Translations under genes and position numbers: made by a program | Origin: Microcebus murinus | Taxonomy: Eukaryota; Chordata; Mammalia; Primates; Cheirogaleidae | Length of the DNA: 64,000 nucleotides | Assembly: GCF_040939455.1 (NCBI RefSeq) | Contig: NC_134116.1 | Coordinates: 46,267,400-46,331,399, forward strand | Direction: 5' to 3' | Part shown: piece by piece, positions 21,726 through 34,760 of the stretch | Numbering within the stretch: the first letter of the stretch is position 1 | How the letters are laid out: every line of letters begins with the position of its first letter | The notes under the pieces: model-generated | Seen by the model: only the letters and a program-made list of their open reading frames with translations | Told to the model about the DNA's origin: nothing | Database searches by the model: none

Positions 21726-22084
21726 AACTTATATTAATGTTTAGGTCAAAAGACATATACAAATAACAAAATTTAAATGCAAGATATCCTTAATTATAGC
21801 AAATTACTTAAGTCACCTTGATAATTTAGCTATGTATAAATATTTTTGAGGAATAATATCATACAAATCAATTTAAAACTTATAGAATAAATAATTTCTT
21901 GCAAACATAGCAATGAAATAAGCTATTGCACCGCCACTATGTGTTTCACATCAGAAGATGTGGCTTTGGCAGCAGTAATATGGGTTAAAAATTTAGTGCT
22001 TACATTATGCTAAATCACATGTGTTCAAAATCAAAATGTGTTCAGAATTCTACCTCGTTTCAACAACTTATTCTATCCTATTTA
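21726..22084. other. Unclassified AT-rich stretch
   Basis: I see no gene or recognisable repeat. Confidence 0.5.
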
Positions 22085-22620
22085 AAAAACTTAGATTATG
22101 TCACCCCTATGCTCAACCCCTTCATTGTTGCTCAGAATAAATGCCAAGGCCTTACAATGTCCTGGTAGGCTCTGCATGATCTGATTTCTACTACTTTCCT
22201 CCTACCTCTCTTTTCTTAAGTCTGTCTTCTTCCTTAGTTCTTATTGAGTTTTCCAGGCAAGCCCTAGTCTCAAAGCTTATCTCTTCCTCTTTCCTCTGTG
22301 TGGAATGCTCTTTTTCTTATATATTTCTTTGACTTAATCCATCATCTTCTTCAGGTCTCTACTCAAATGATATTTTCTCTGTGGTCTTTGTAATGACCCT
22401 ATATAAAATTCAAAACCATCTTCCAGCAGCAAGCATACAAATACCCAGGATCACACATTACCATTTGAAATAATATATTTGTTTATTTATTTATCTCCTT
22501 CTATTAGAATATAAACTCTATGTTAGCACAGATTTCTGTCTATTTTATTCATTGCTAGAACTAATTTTCTAAAATATTATCTGGCACATAGTAAATGCAT
22601 AATAATTATTTCTGGGTTAA
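22085..22620 (+). mobile_element. L2 LINE 3' end
   Basis: It follows L2 3' landmarks in order: 'cttcattgttgctcagaata', 'ggctctgcatgatctgattt', 'tgtggaatgctctttttc', 'tcttcaggtctctactcaaa', 'tttgtttatttatttatctc', and the end 'ctggcacatagtaaatgc' with 'ataattattt'. It is an old mammalian-wide LINE with no open frame. Confidence 0.9.
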
Positions 22621-23109
22621 TTGGCTCTGCTAATGGCAATGTAGTCCACTTGCCATCCATTAAAAAAATGTGAATTTAAAGCCACACATAAATAATGAAT
22701 TTTTTGGTATAAATTTTTTAAGCATTATTTATTGGCCCAAATATTCTATGCACCAGCTTGCTTGTTGGGGGTAAGCTTTCATTGCTGGGGATAAAAAAAA
22801 AGAAACATTTTGCATTTGGTTTCATGAGTTGTTATGTCACAATACTTTATAAACTGATGAGGACTGTCAGGAAAGTATCCAGCCATGTATTATGTTCTTG
22901 TTATGTTAACAATGGCTGGGTACTTTTTGAGAGCACTTGAATACACATATGCACACACACACAGTGTATAGTTAGCCTTACAAGACTAATAACCTCAGTG
23001 GTAGTAAGGGTATATTATTTTACATATAGCTTTGAATAAACACTGAGAGGAATTAAAAGAAATGAGCAGCCACATTACTAAAATGTTAGCAATTAATTCA
23101 ATCAAAATT

Positions 23110-23171
23110 TAATATTACATAATATTATGCATTAATATTAATAAATACTGTATTAATATTATGTAATATTA
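23110..23171. repeat. Perfect 18-bp inverted repeat with 26-nt loop
   Basis: The left arm TAATATTACATAATATTA (23110-23127) is the exact reverse complement of the right arm at 23154-23171. The loop also contains short AT palindromes. It could extrude as a cruciform. Confidence 0.9.
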
Positions 23172-23977
23172 TGTAATATTACATAGCTATGTGGAAGTTC
23201 ACAATTCTAGATGATTTGTCAAACTTCTAGTTTTACTAATTTCATGCAATCAATAATTTTATAATATTTAGTTAGATATTATGATTAATACTTCATTAGA
23301 AAATCATATACCAATTGAAATGTATATATGAATGTACGTATTAATATGGAAATAAATATAAGCATACATTAACATGGATATTTTTCTGTAACTATCTCAT
23401 TTTAACAAATTATGCTTCAGTAAACTCTGAGACTCTATTTAATCTGGGTGGAGAAGAACACTTTTCAGAGAGACAGTATTAAATTTGAATTAGTTTCACT
23501 GATATTTGCCAGTCTTTATTTCGAGGAACTTATACATAAGCACACATACACAGTCCCACATGCATATAAACAGAGAGGAAATTGTCTTCTACACAACCAG
23601 TACTCTTAGTCCCACAGAAGTTTCATACGTGAATTTTAAGTAAAGTTACCTTCCCTATCTTGCACAATCACATATTTTAAAACTAAATATAGGGTACAAG
23701 AAAGACTGTAGAGACGACTGCTGCATGGCACATGATGACACATGGATGATTATTTACTTATATGTAAGCTTGGGGGTTCATGTCATCTGGAGCTGAAGAC
23801 TTTTCATGTAGAATGTGTGTAAGTTATAGATGTGTGGGTTTTGGATTCTTTTTTTATCACATAAATCCCCAGTGCATATCATTTCAATATTATTCTTTTG
23901 ACAAACAAAATCAGTCTGACTCCAGTTTTGGTAACCTAAAGAAACTTTTATTATATCTATATGCTGTATTGCCAAGT

Positions 23978-24027
23978 ATTATAACTAAATTATAGCCATA
24001 AAATTATAACTAAATTATAGCCATAAA
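23978..24027. repeat. 25-bp tandem duplication, two identical copies
   Basis: The unit starts ATTATAACTAAATTATAGCC and is repeated without mismatch at 23978-24002 and 24003-24027. Confidence 0.95.
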
Positions 24028-24894
24028 ATAATAAATTTAACTCGCATTGAAGGCGCTGAAATTTTCCAGGTATAATGCTAATGTTCAATTTATACATTTT
24101 ATAATTATAATCAATCCATGATACAAATATTACTGAATATAAACAATTTTCAGATCTGATATTAATTAATGACATCAAACAGGGGACATTTTTAGATGTA
24201 GTTCATTCAGTTTGGAAGAAGGAAGATAGATTTATTAACCTACTGAGATCCATTGCACTAGGTCAATTTACCAGCATTTATGAAGCTTCACACTCTGGGA
24301 ATAGGATTAAGTAAGACATAATTCCTGCTTTTCTACTTCTGAGATATCATTAAAGGAAAGCAGCAATATTTTGGATTAACACTGAATTTTATATAATATT
24401 AAATATATGTATATTACTATCAGAGTGTTAGTTATTTCTGACTTAGTCATTGTATAAAGCTAGGAGTTAATGCACCTGTTAAGCCAAGGAAAAGGAGTCT
24501 GGTATTAACTGGGAACAATTACTGAAAATAGTTTTCATTCCCTATGTTACACCTAGTGCCTATTATTAAACTACAACAAACATTTGTAGGCTTTTAGCAG
24601 GATACAAAATTAAAAGTCAAAGGGATTGGATAACCTATATAACACTTATGGAACATTAAAAATTAGTATCAAGTATAGGAAGAAATGTTTTTTAGCAAGA
24701 CATCCAACATCTATTGTTTCTTATCTTTCAAACTATGCAACTTTTCAGTTTTCTTTTATAAAATGTTTTCATAGAAACCTTTGAATGTATATGTGGGAAA
24801 TGGATTTTTAAATAAGTGTTTCTATTCCGAGGCTAGAATATATTTAAAAGGTGTCTACAAAAAATGAACTATTGAAGGAGGCCATGAGATGTGA

Positions 24895-25095
24895 TGGGCT
24901 TTATCCATAAAACCTGGATCCACTTACTTGTTTCATGAACTTGATAAGTCATTCGAACCTATCAGCTTTACCCTTCTGTTCCATAAAATCTGATAATAAT
25001 GCCTCTCCTGCTTTCTTCTTATAGTGCTTATACAGATTAAAATAAAAATTAAATGATGCATATTAAAGTGTTTTATAAACTTTAAATTGCTATGC
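24895..25095 (-). mobile_element. MIR SINE, minus strand
   Basis: The antisense MIR layout is visible: 'gaacttgataagtcattcga', 'ttctgttccataaaatctga', 'taataatgcctctcctgc', 'attaaatgatgcat' and 'agtgttttataaac'. Confidence 0.7.
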
Positions 25096-26384
25096 AAATA
25101 CAAGAGAATTAAAATTCTAAAACCATAGCTCATATAGCTAGTATTTTTACAACTGCTTCAAATAAAAAAGGAGATTAGATTTGCTAATGTTTTAAAATCA
25201 AAGGACTATTGATTCCTTTGAGGTTAATGTATTGATAACATAACATGCTGAGTTTAAGATTCACCTGAAGATATTTTTCCCCCTGCTTCATTCTCTTATG
25301 ATTCATTTCCATTGGTTTTTACCTGAAATCAAAAAAGGTGGAAAACCTCAAAAATTGGCTTTTTTTCTGGTAATACAGAAAACTAAAATAAAACATACAA
25401 AAATGTTAGTACTTCATGAGGAAGACAACCACTAAAGAAGAACTATCAATGACTTACTTCTTTAAGTCTTTGTATTTTTGTTCTGCCTTTATAAGAATCC
25501 AAGAATCCTAAACTTTATATTAATTTTTGTATCACTTCTAGGTACAGATTATTTTCAGATTAGTTTAAAGTGCCACCACCTATTTAATCCTAACTTTTAT
25601 ATTCAGTTTATCTTTTAAAATTATTAAATAAATGCCTTCACAGTTCAGGATCATATGGATAGTAATTATCTTTACTATGTGTCACGTAGTAATATCTTCA
25701 GTTACTCTCAACTAATTTCCTTGCATGGAATTTACTTAAAGCATCATGAATATCTAAACATTTTTCTCCACTAGTTCTCTGCTAAATAACTTTATTTGTT
25801 TATAGAGATCCATATATTCTATGTTTCCTCATGTATAATTTTAAGATGGGAGTTGAATTAGGAAGATGAATTAGGAAAAGAAAGATAAACGGGAAAGTAG
25901 CCCATTCTGGTGGATTAAAAAAAGAATAGAAAATGCTTTCCTTGAATTTGATTCAAACTGTAAAAGCCCAAGATTTACATTGGTGAATTTATTTGATTCA
26001 ACTCACACCTACCTTTGAGACTTTAAAGTTCTAAATAATTTTTTTAATATCTTCAATCACTCCTCAAAAGTATTCATGAATCAGGTCCCAAAAGTAGACA
26101 CAAATAAAAAAAAGAGTCTTTGATTTGAATACCTGAATTGTGGGTTTCTGTAAACTTCTGATGGTCTTCCCTAGTTAGAGTAATTCCAGCTGGCAGAAGA
26201 AGAAAACGCATTATGTATTGCTTTCATTTGAAATTTGGGGGAGAATATAAATATCTAAAAGCTTGATTCTATCTCAGCATATCTATTCTTTAGTTTATCA
26301 GCCACCCTGATAATCATATAAACAATCTCATATTCAGTATAGTTACATAGAAACATCACATGTGAGAAATAAAGGAATTATTAA
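25096..26384. other. Unique AT-rich DNA
   Basis: No gene, RNA or repeat is recognised. Confidence 0.5.
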
Positions 26385-26510
26385 TCAATACATTAAAGCC
26401 ACCTATTTAATAAATGAGAAAACTCAAAAGATCAGAATGATACAATTAATTTTTTAAGCTCACACAAAGAAAGTGAGTAGAATTAGTAGATAGTACACTA
26501 TTTTGGTTTA
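26385..26510 (+). mobile_element. MIR fragment
   Basis: 'tttaataaatgagaaaactc' and 'agctcacacaaagaaagtga' correspond to the MIR core. The copy is diverged. Confidence 0.5.
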
Positions 26511-29500
26511 TAAAATTTGAAATATTACTTAGTGAAACTAAGGACAGAGTTGAGGTAACATTGGGTACTTTATAGAGCAAATAGAATATTAAACTGCTTT
26601 TAGTATCAAAACCATGTCCCCACTGTAATCAAGATGCTAGTCCAGAGGCTTTTCTAAACCATGCATACAAATATCATTTCCTTATTGGCCAAAATAACAT
26701 GTTAAGAGAATATTTTCCCACAGGAACTTCGAATCTTAAAGACAACACAATTATTTTGTTACTCAGTCTCTGTTGGCAAGGGAAGTGGAGAAAAATGCTC
26801 TGTTAAGCTAGTAAAACATTAATCTCTTAGACACCTCTTCCTATAAAACCAAAAAATGTCTTAGATAAAAAGTGTTGCCTCTAAGTCCTTGAGGATTTTA
26901 TCTGATTTTAATTCCTTCTAATGCTAGAAGTTTAAGGCATCACTTTCATGTCTAGAAACATTTTGTGGATACATAGGATCCCCTTTTGACATTTTAAGAA
27001 TTCAGAGAGAAAAGGGAAATAGAATAATGATTGTAGAATGCAATGATACAAGAATAGATAGAATAAATATATCATTTAATGCTATAAGAAATCAAATCTG
27101 GTTGTTTTGTGGAAGAACACAATGTGTCTTCTGTCCAAATTCTTTAGTATATAGAGGAAGTTTCAGCTGTATATAGCCTGGCAAAAGAAATACACAAATT
27201 GGGAAATTTAGAAAAGTTGAACATATTTTAATACTTTCTGTAAATATTAAATATCCTATCTATAGGGGGAAAAACTACTTTGCAATTTACAAAATAGGCA
27301 TTTATATTTCATTCAATATGTTTCATGGAAATTCTTCTCTTTAGTTTCAGAACTGTTGGAGAGATTATTAGAGTAAAATCTAAAATAAAGCAAAATCTAA
27401 AATACTGTGAACTTTTTTACTTTATGAATTACTTATACATTAAAATAGTTCTATTTATTGCCTATGTTTTATCTCTTTCTACCAACCCTGAGTTTCATGT
27501 AATTGAAAATATTCTATTGTTTGAAAATATTCTAATTGTTTGAAAAATTGCATGTTAACAAAATGAAAAAAAACTCACTGTCTAGAAGTATTGATCACTT
27601 AGCATAAGAAATTTAGATAATTTCCAGATTTAATGAATGATATTAGATGTTAAAAAATTTCCTTGAAGTAAAGAAAGAGCAATGCTAATTTTCAATGTGC
27701 AAAAGCAAAATTTTGATACATTTGTATTTCTTTTTTTAAGAATTTATCTATGGAAAGATGTACAATTTAATTGTCATAAAATTGTAGACAAAGTTTCCAA
27801 TAATGTGGAAGGATTAATCAATCTAAGTAATTTGCCAGTTAGTACAACATCCACGCTCTGCAAACTAATACAAAACTTCACCATTTTTCCTTCTGAATAC
27901 CGTTCACCCTTTAAAAATCAATTCTTTAGTAAAAAAGCCTCTAATATATTCATTACTTAAGTTTTTCTGAATAAAATGAGAGAAAATATAGATAATGAGT
28001 AAAAAGAGAGAGTATTTCCTAATACACTGCAAAGAAGGGCTCTCCTTTTATTCCATTTTGTCTATCAGCATGACTTACTTCCACCTTTTCCTTCAGCTCA
28101 TTGAGCTAAATTTACTCATAAACCATTTTTTAAGAAGCCAGCAAATAGTCCCTTGGTTTCAAGGAATGAGAAACAATACCTTTAGTTCTCTGAAATGGAA
28201 AATAATTCTTAAATATGTCATGAAATTACAGATTCACCTGTCTTGCATGACAGTGGGTACCTCATTATAGCCCTCTCTTAAATTTTAAAGCAAGGATGTT
28301 TAAGACACTGCAGAATCATTTCTTAGGCTTTGCTTCCCATTTGTTTTAGTGTACATTAAAGAGAGGCAAAAGATTGCACAGGAGCAAGAAATTGGAAAAA
28401 CCATACATTTTACCCTAAGAAAGAGAGAGAGGAATAGTGAGGGGAAAATAGAAACATACAACAATGTGCAAAAATGTAGAAAGAAAACTGCTGCTATTAG
28501 GCTCTTTCAGAAAAGAAGTGATGGGAAATAAATTTTTTAAATTCATTTTCCAAAGAATAAAGAATGATACTAGTCATACTAAAACTCTCTGAGTAACTGA
28601 GTATAAAAATGGTGAATTACTTAGGCTGGATTTCTTAGTGAGGCGTTGTCATTATGGACCTGATAAATTGTTAAATCTTACCTTTTGAAATGGCAATGAT
28701 AAGTTCACTTTCTCTTGTCATTAGTTCATAAGACCCTTTGCAATGTCATCCAATGCTTGATCCTTGCTTATGACATAATGCTATTTTAAAGTAACAGAGG
28801 CCCATATAGAATTTGCTGATCATCATCTACCGGATTAATAATCTTGGGTACAATAATGAAAATAAAGTAATACAAAAAGGTTCAATCCTTTTTCTATAAA
28901 GATCACAGATCTATTCACCTCTACTAGAGGTACAAGTAATTTAACTTTGTTTTGGTAGTGCTGATAAATTGTTAATAAGCTAATTGCATCCTTTACCCTA
29001 TTTAAGTAATTAAAAACTCACTTTCACCAGACAATATTCTTGGAGGAGAGAGCCTAAGGTTATGTTACAGAGCACAGTAAAATGGACCACAGCAATCAGT
29101 GATGATCACAGTTTTTGTTATTTTGTTTTGTTTTAACATGACTCAAAATTTCCCAGGGCTTATTAAACTGGACAGATACGGGTAAATATTCACTATTTGC
29201 TCAATGAATTTACAGATTTCTCATTTTTAGTCTTATGCTTGATAATACAACTGGTTTTGTTGTTGTTATTGTTGTAGCTCTGTTCTCATCATCCATTGTG
29301 AAAATTGACAATCTTAACTCTTCCTGTAGATCAATGTTTACCTAAATATTTCCTATGCATCACAAATGGCAAGGAATATTAATGTATGTTTGAAGTAAAA
29401 AAAAATATGGGTTTATGGTAGATTTGAAAAATATCAGCAGGTGTTTTCAGTACAATATACCCAGTCTTATGAAGGCTAACATAAACTGTGTATGAAGAGA

Positions 29501-29639
29501 AAATGTGTGTAATTCCATAAATTATTTGATCTTGTATACATCATTTCTTTCATGAAACATATCTAGAAACCTGGCTTAGGTTTCTTTTGACTGGATTTGA
29601 AAGATTCTATTACACTGTTCATTCTCTGGAATTTCTTAG
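26511..29639. other. Unique AT-rich DNA
   Basis: No gene is supported. The open frames at 27325, 27682, 27995 and 28349 (60-92 codons, Lys/Asn/Ile/Leu/Phe-rich) show no domain. A near-duplicate 'gaaaatattctattgttt' pair lies at 27502-27540. Confidence 0.5.
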
Positions 29640-29820
29640 GTAAATGATATACAGCTATTCATTAACTAGGTAATCCTGAGTAAATCCTTTATATTTTCTG
29701 AGCCTTACTCTTTTCATATATAGTTAGGGCAAAAATCGTATCTACCTAATATAGTTGGAAATTTAAAAATTTGTTACAGGGCTTGACACATAGGAACAAG
29801 TACATTAATAATGATCGTCA
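29640..29820 (-). mobile_element. MIR SINE, minus strand
   Basis: The antisense MIR order is visible: 'ctgagtaaatcctttatatt', 'ctgagccttactcttttcat', 'cagggcttgacacatagg' and 'taataatgatc'. Confidence 0.65.
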
Positions 29821-32369
29821 TTTTTAATTTTCCAAATATAAAAATAAGTATAATACATGTTTGAACAAATGAATGTATGAATAGGTGTAGGTTGCATGTC
29901 TTTTTCTTAGGATTGGCAACTGTGGATCTAGACTGTACATTGCTCTAAGGTAAAGCCCTTGCTTGTCATCTTTATATGCCTAAACCCAAATCTATTGTTT
30001 GGATTATAGTAAGAACTTCTAAGCATTTGCTAAATGTTTTATAAATGAGAAAAATATAATAACTAAGTTGAGAGCCCTGTATGAGCTAGAGTCCATTTTA
30101 TTATAGAACTTTGAGAAGTTGTATTATTCTTTACTTTATGTGCAATAGTAATGGATCATGTGAAACTTTTAAATGGAATGAAAAATACAAGCATAAAAAT
30201 TATCTATGTTTTCAGGTCCAAAAGTCAATATATAGATTGACCTCCTCTGAAATTCTAGTAATGAGACTGTTATAATTTAAATTCTGTCTCCTGGTCAGAA
30301 AAAAGTGTTAGCAAATGTCCTTGGTTGTGCTAATGAGATTTTAAGCTTTGTGAAAGTAACTATTTTTATAAGATTTTTTTTGTTTTGTTTTGTTTTCTTT
30401 TGCATTTTACATACATTTCAAGAGAAGTAAGAGAGAAAATTAAGAAAACTTTACCCTACCTGTGTATAGTGGAAGTATTGACACTGAAGAATTGGAAGGA
30501 TTTCATTTTTATTAAACATATATATTAGAAATTTTAAAGGTGACTTTTGTGTGAAGAAACATCATAACAAAGACTGGAAAGCTAGATGAAAAATACTAAC
30601 CACTAACACCTTGAACAGGGGGTAAAAATACTTTATGCAGTCATTTCTTTTTTTGGAAAACTGTTTTATGTATTAGCGTTCATCACCATTGAGTATGGGC
30701 AATATTTTACATCAATCAATTAAAAGGCTTTATAGTCTAGGAATATTAAATGACTTAACCAGTAACCTACAAATACTTTTTTCAAAAACAAAATATGCCA
30801 TTTTTCATAGCCCATTTTTAGATTTTTAAATTTGCTATTATTTTATTATTTTATGTTGTCAATTTCTTATAGTAGACTAAATGTAGTTATAGTAGACTAA
30901 ATATGGAAAAATTATACTTTTATAAATCCAGCATGTTCCAGAAGGAAAATGGCATAATTATAATTAGGAATCCAGATTATTTTTACATAGGTGTAAAAGT
31001 TTAATGATTTTTATCTGTGAATTTTAGTGTTTAACCCTCTCAACAACATAAGCATTTTTTCCTGTGGCCCCTATTGCTTAATTTGTGCTTCAGCATAACC
31101 TTGAGGTTACAGTACAGATTTACTTTCTGTGACAAAAAGGCCTTTCCATTTTCAGTAATTCCTATGAAGGCAGAACATGAGCTACAATTTGCCCCTACTC
31201 CATAACCTTATTTTACTTACCTGACTCACACAGCAGAATAAGTGGTTCTCAACCGACAAGCCAAAAGGCATGCCATCAGTAACACAATAGGCATCTGGGT
31301 AAGTACACAAATAGCTGATTATGGAGGGTGTCACTGCCATTCCTCAAGCTCCACTGAGTTCAGTAGTATTATTGACCAAGGATAAATGTGTTTTCTCTCC
31401 GTAGACCACATTTTCTGAAGATTATTTTATTGCTCTAGTGTCAAAGAGACAAAATAGATTTTGATGCAGCACAGGTAGCTGCCAGAGGTCTCTGATCTGT
31501 AAGTGGCATAAATGCTAATTACACTCTAAGTAAGCTGTAATGATCACTTAACTATTTTTCTCCAGCATTTTGACATATTCACCTTCACTATTAAGCCTGA
31601 GGATCACCTACACAAATGAGCATATTAGTAAAAAGAACCAGAACATGTTAAATAACCATGTTAAACTTTATTATAAAGTGAAATAGAAAACTTGAATGAT
31701 TGGGTGTGAAAATTAATATGTTTTGCCATGTTTATTTTAATTTTTAAAAATGCCCTTAGAAGTTTTAAAAAAATTAAGAAGGAAACCAGGTTTATCTAGA
31801 TATAAGGCTTATTTCTTGAAAATACCCAAAATTATATTTATAAGTAATGTCATTGCATATTCCAGGCTATCCCATTCTTTTTGCAGAAATTTCGTTAAAA
31901 AACCTTTTTTTGGTAAAAAGTATGATATGATAATCTCTGCTTGTACGTATTAGTTTGGCTACAAAACTATAGAACTCATGTGATGCTTCTTGTTTCCTTG
32001 TACTTACCCTTTTGCTTACTCATCACCAAGTATTTTTAACTTTATTTTTCTCAAACAATGTAAACAAGCAGTCACCATTGGTATCAATGTTCTGTACCTT
32101 GAAAGCACTCCAGGAGACTTTGACATGCAGAAATAATTAAAAATACCTGTTATTTTAATTCTATATATGTGCATATGTTATATATATTTAATTATTTATC
32201 CCTATTTTTATCTAATCTATATTTACATTTATTTACATATATAAGTACAATCACATTTCATTTGTTTCAAAACAGAAAGAGGCAAACTATAAATATGTTT
32301 CAGCATTTTTATTTTTTACTTAGTACATCGTGAATATTTCTTATACTAACACAATAAGTGAGACTGGTC
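29821..32369. other. Unique AT-rich DNA
   Basis: No gene is supported. It includes a 20-bp near-perfect tandem pair (30867-30906) and short (GTTTT)n near 30380. Confidence 0.5.
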
Positions 32370-32645
32370 ATTCAGCACTTACTACATTCCAAGTAACTGA
32401 GCTAAAAGTTTTAGTATATTAAGTCAGAAAAGGATGCTCATGTTGTTGAGAGGGCTCAACATTAAAACTCATAGATGAAATCAGTGCTATAACAGCCCTA
32501 TGAAATAAGTTCTATTATTATCCTTATTTTATAGATGAGGAAACAGAATCACAGGGGCCTTAAGTAACTAGCCTATGATTACCACCTGAGATTCTATTCC
32601 AGGTTATCTGTGTGTAGAGAACTTGCTCTTAAATACTACGCTATA
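32370..32645 (+). mobile_element. MIR SINE
   Basis: 'cagcacttactacattccaa' is followed by 'tattattatccttattttat', 'agatgaggaaacagaatcac' and 'taagtaactagcctatgatt', a clear MIR order. The middle (about 32425-32500) has extra unrelated sequence. Confidence 0.85.
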
Positions 32646-32917
32646 CTTCTTTTCTACAAAGAGATCAAACTCATTCTTTTCCATAGCTTCCTGCCATTAC
32701 ATAATATAAATGCAACATAATTAATTAAAGATTTTTCCAGTTGATGAACCTTTACGTTGTCTTCAGTTTTTCAATATTGTAAATAACACTGTAATAAACA
32801 TTTATGTACATATAATCTCACCTTGTCTTAAATATACTATTGCATATATCTTATATATAATATTTCATTATTATATTTGTAAAATAATTTTCTAGCAGTT
32901 AAATGCTAGGTTTAAAG
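32646..32917. other. Unclassified; L1M-like trace
   Basis: 'gaataaacatttatgtacat'-like text near 32790 ('cactgtaataaacattt') recalls an antisense L1M 3' region, but the match is too short to be firm. Confidence 0.3.
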
Positions 32918-32931
32918 AATAGTCACATTTA

Positions 32932-33286
32932 GGTCAGATGCGGTGGCTCACACCTGTAATCCTAGCACTCTGGGAGGCTGAGGCATGTGGATTGCTCCAG
33001 GTCAGGAGTTTGAAACCAGCCTGAGCAAGACCCCATCTCTTCCAAAAATAGAAAGAAATTAATTAACCAACTAAAAATATATATACAAAAAATTAGCCAG
33101 GCATGGTGGCACATGCCTGTAGTCCCAGCAACTCGGGAGGCTGAGACAGAGGATTGCTTGAGCCCAGGAGATTGAAGTTGCTGTGAGCTAGGCTGACGCC
33201 ACGGAACTCACTCTAGTCTGGGCAACAAAGTGAGACTCTGTCTCAAAAAAAAAAAAAACAACAACAACAACAACAACAACAACAAA
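32932..33286 (+). mobile_element. Alu SINE (strepsirrhine type) with perfect 14-bp target duplication
   Basis: A full-length dimeric Alu in sense orientation: 'ggtggctcacacctgtaatc', left arm, an A/T-rich linker about 40 nt longer than in human Alu ('ctaaaaatatatataca'), right arm with 'gctgacgccacgg', and 'gagactctgtctc'. The A-rich tail has become (ACA)n at 33259-33286. The duplication AATAGTCACATTTA lies at 32918-32931 and 33287-33300. The RNA polymerase III A and B box regions are present in diverged form. Confidence 0.97.
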
Positions 33287-33300
33287 AATAGTCACATTTA

Positions 33301-33599
33301 AAATTGTCATCAGTACTAAAAACTTCCATATACTTAAAAAAATTCCAAACATATAACTTTAATTTTTCATTGTTTTTTGAAAACTTAATTACCCAGCATT
33401 AACTGTCATGACTTCTTTATGATTAGCAAATTTGATAAACGTACCATCTAAATCTCTTTTTAAGACATTGACAAATACATCAAATAAGAAAGACAGGATT
33501 AGTAATTTGACTCTGGAGCTGAATTATAGAGATCCTTTTAACCCCAGTCTATTCCTTTAAAAAATGATTATTTATAATTGAATAATACTGAATAAAATT
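33301..33599. other. Unclassified stretch
   Basis: I see no gene or recognisable repeat. Confidence 0.45.
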
Positions 33600-33835
33600 T
33601 ATTACTAGCTGATTGTATGTCAGATATCAAGCCTAAAATATAATCATTACTGGTAAACATTTTATGAAATACATATCATTATCTTAATTCTAAAGATTAG
33701 AAAATGAATGCTCTGAAAGACTATATGGTGATAACCTAATGTCTAGCAGAATATTTGCATGAGTTGAGGTATGAATTCATAGCTCTCTGGTTTGAAAACT
33801 TCACTTTTATCCTTTACATCATATCTAATTTCTTA
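33600..33835 (+). mobile_element. MIR SINE
   Basis: 'actagctgattgtatgtcag', 'atatcattatcttaattcta' and 'aaagattagaaaatgaatgc' match the MIR order. The copy is diverged. Confidence 0.65.
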
Positions 33836-34129
33836 AATAAATTTTATGACACCAAAAAACCAGATTCATTGAAGTTATCTCCAAAACAAGCAAAAGTTAG
33901 TGTTTAAAATGGACATCGATATAAAGAAGTGACTGCAAAGAACGTATGTAGGGCTAAAGAGAATGTTGGCCTATCGTTTAGGAAGCAGAGATTATTCAGG
34001 GTCAAATGAAGTTCTGTGTCTGTGATATCATCTCATGCTATCGGTAGATGACGACATTTATTGATTTTCTTTCACTTTTACAAGATTTCTCTATAACCTT
34101 TACAAGTTTTAGCCTTTGCTTCCTCATAG
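33836..34129. other. Unclassified stretch
   Basis: I see no gene or repeat. Confidence 0.45.
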
Positions 34130-34760
34130 CTCCCACTGTTTCAATGCATCTGCACACTGTAATCTTTCTGGGTATGCTTTAACTTATTTTCCCATTATCA
34201 ATTATATATTTTGGTAATACCACAAAGTGTTATAGATAGAAAGAAGAATAAGGCGTGATTCATGGATGTATTTGTTTATGGCTGTACTGGACTTTTTATA
34301 CTTCATCAAATTCCCTATGGCATTCCCCACTTTTTTTCATTTATATTTGCTCTTGCCTTATCTAGAATATGCATACTCCTTCCGTTCTGTGGCAAAACTT
34401 TGTTTAGTTTCAATGACATGACTTAAATGTTATGTAGTCTAGAAATCTTTCCCTACATCATCTTCATTCCTGCACTCTCCAGGAATAAAGTCCTATTTCT
34501 ATGTGTGCGTGTGTGTGTGTGTGTGTGTGTATCCCATTGTGTTTTTACCTCTGCAATCACACATTGCACAGTGTGCCAATACTTGTTATCATTTCAAGTA
34601 TTAATACAGCCATTATTATGTACGGTTTGCTTATCAGTGAGTCTTCTACACTGGATTGTGATGTCCTGGATTGCAGGACATCCTATCTCTTCTTCTTTAT
34701 ATTTTCTAAATCTCGTATAGTAATTAGAACGTAATACTCACTAAATATCAGTTGAATGAT
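34130..34760 (+). mobile_element. L2 LINE 3' end with internal (GT)n
   Basis: The L2 landmarks are eroded but ordered: 'agaaatctttccctacatca' early, 'ggattgtgatgtcctggatt' later, and the end 'actcactaaatatcagttga'. A (GT)n microsatellite (34503-34530) has grown inside it. Confidence 0.65.
34503..34530. repeat. (GT)n microsatellite
   Basis: A GT tract with one GC variant. It underlies the Cys/Val-rich open frames on this stretch. Confidence 0.95.

Larger units (their letters stand above)
22621..24894. other. Unique AT-rich DNA
   Basis: No gene is supported. It contains the 18-bp inverted repeat at 23110-23171 and the 25-bp tandem duplication at 23978-24027. Confidence 0.5.
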
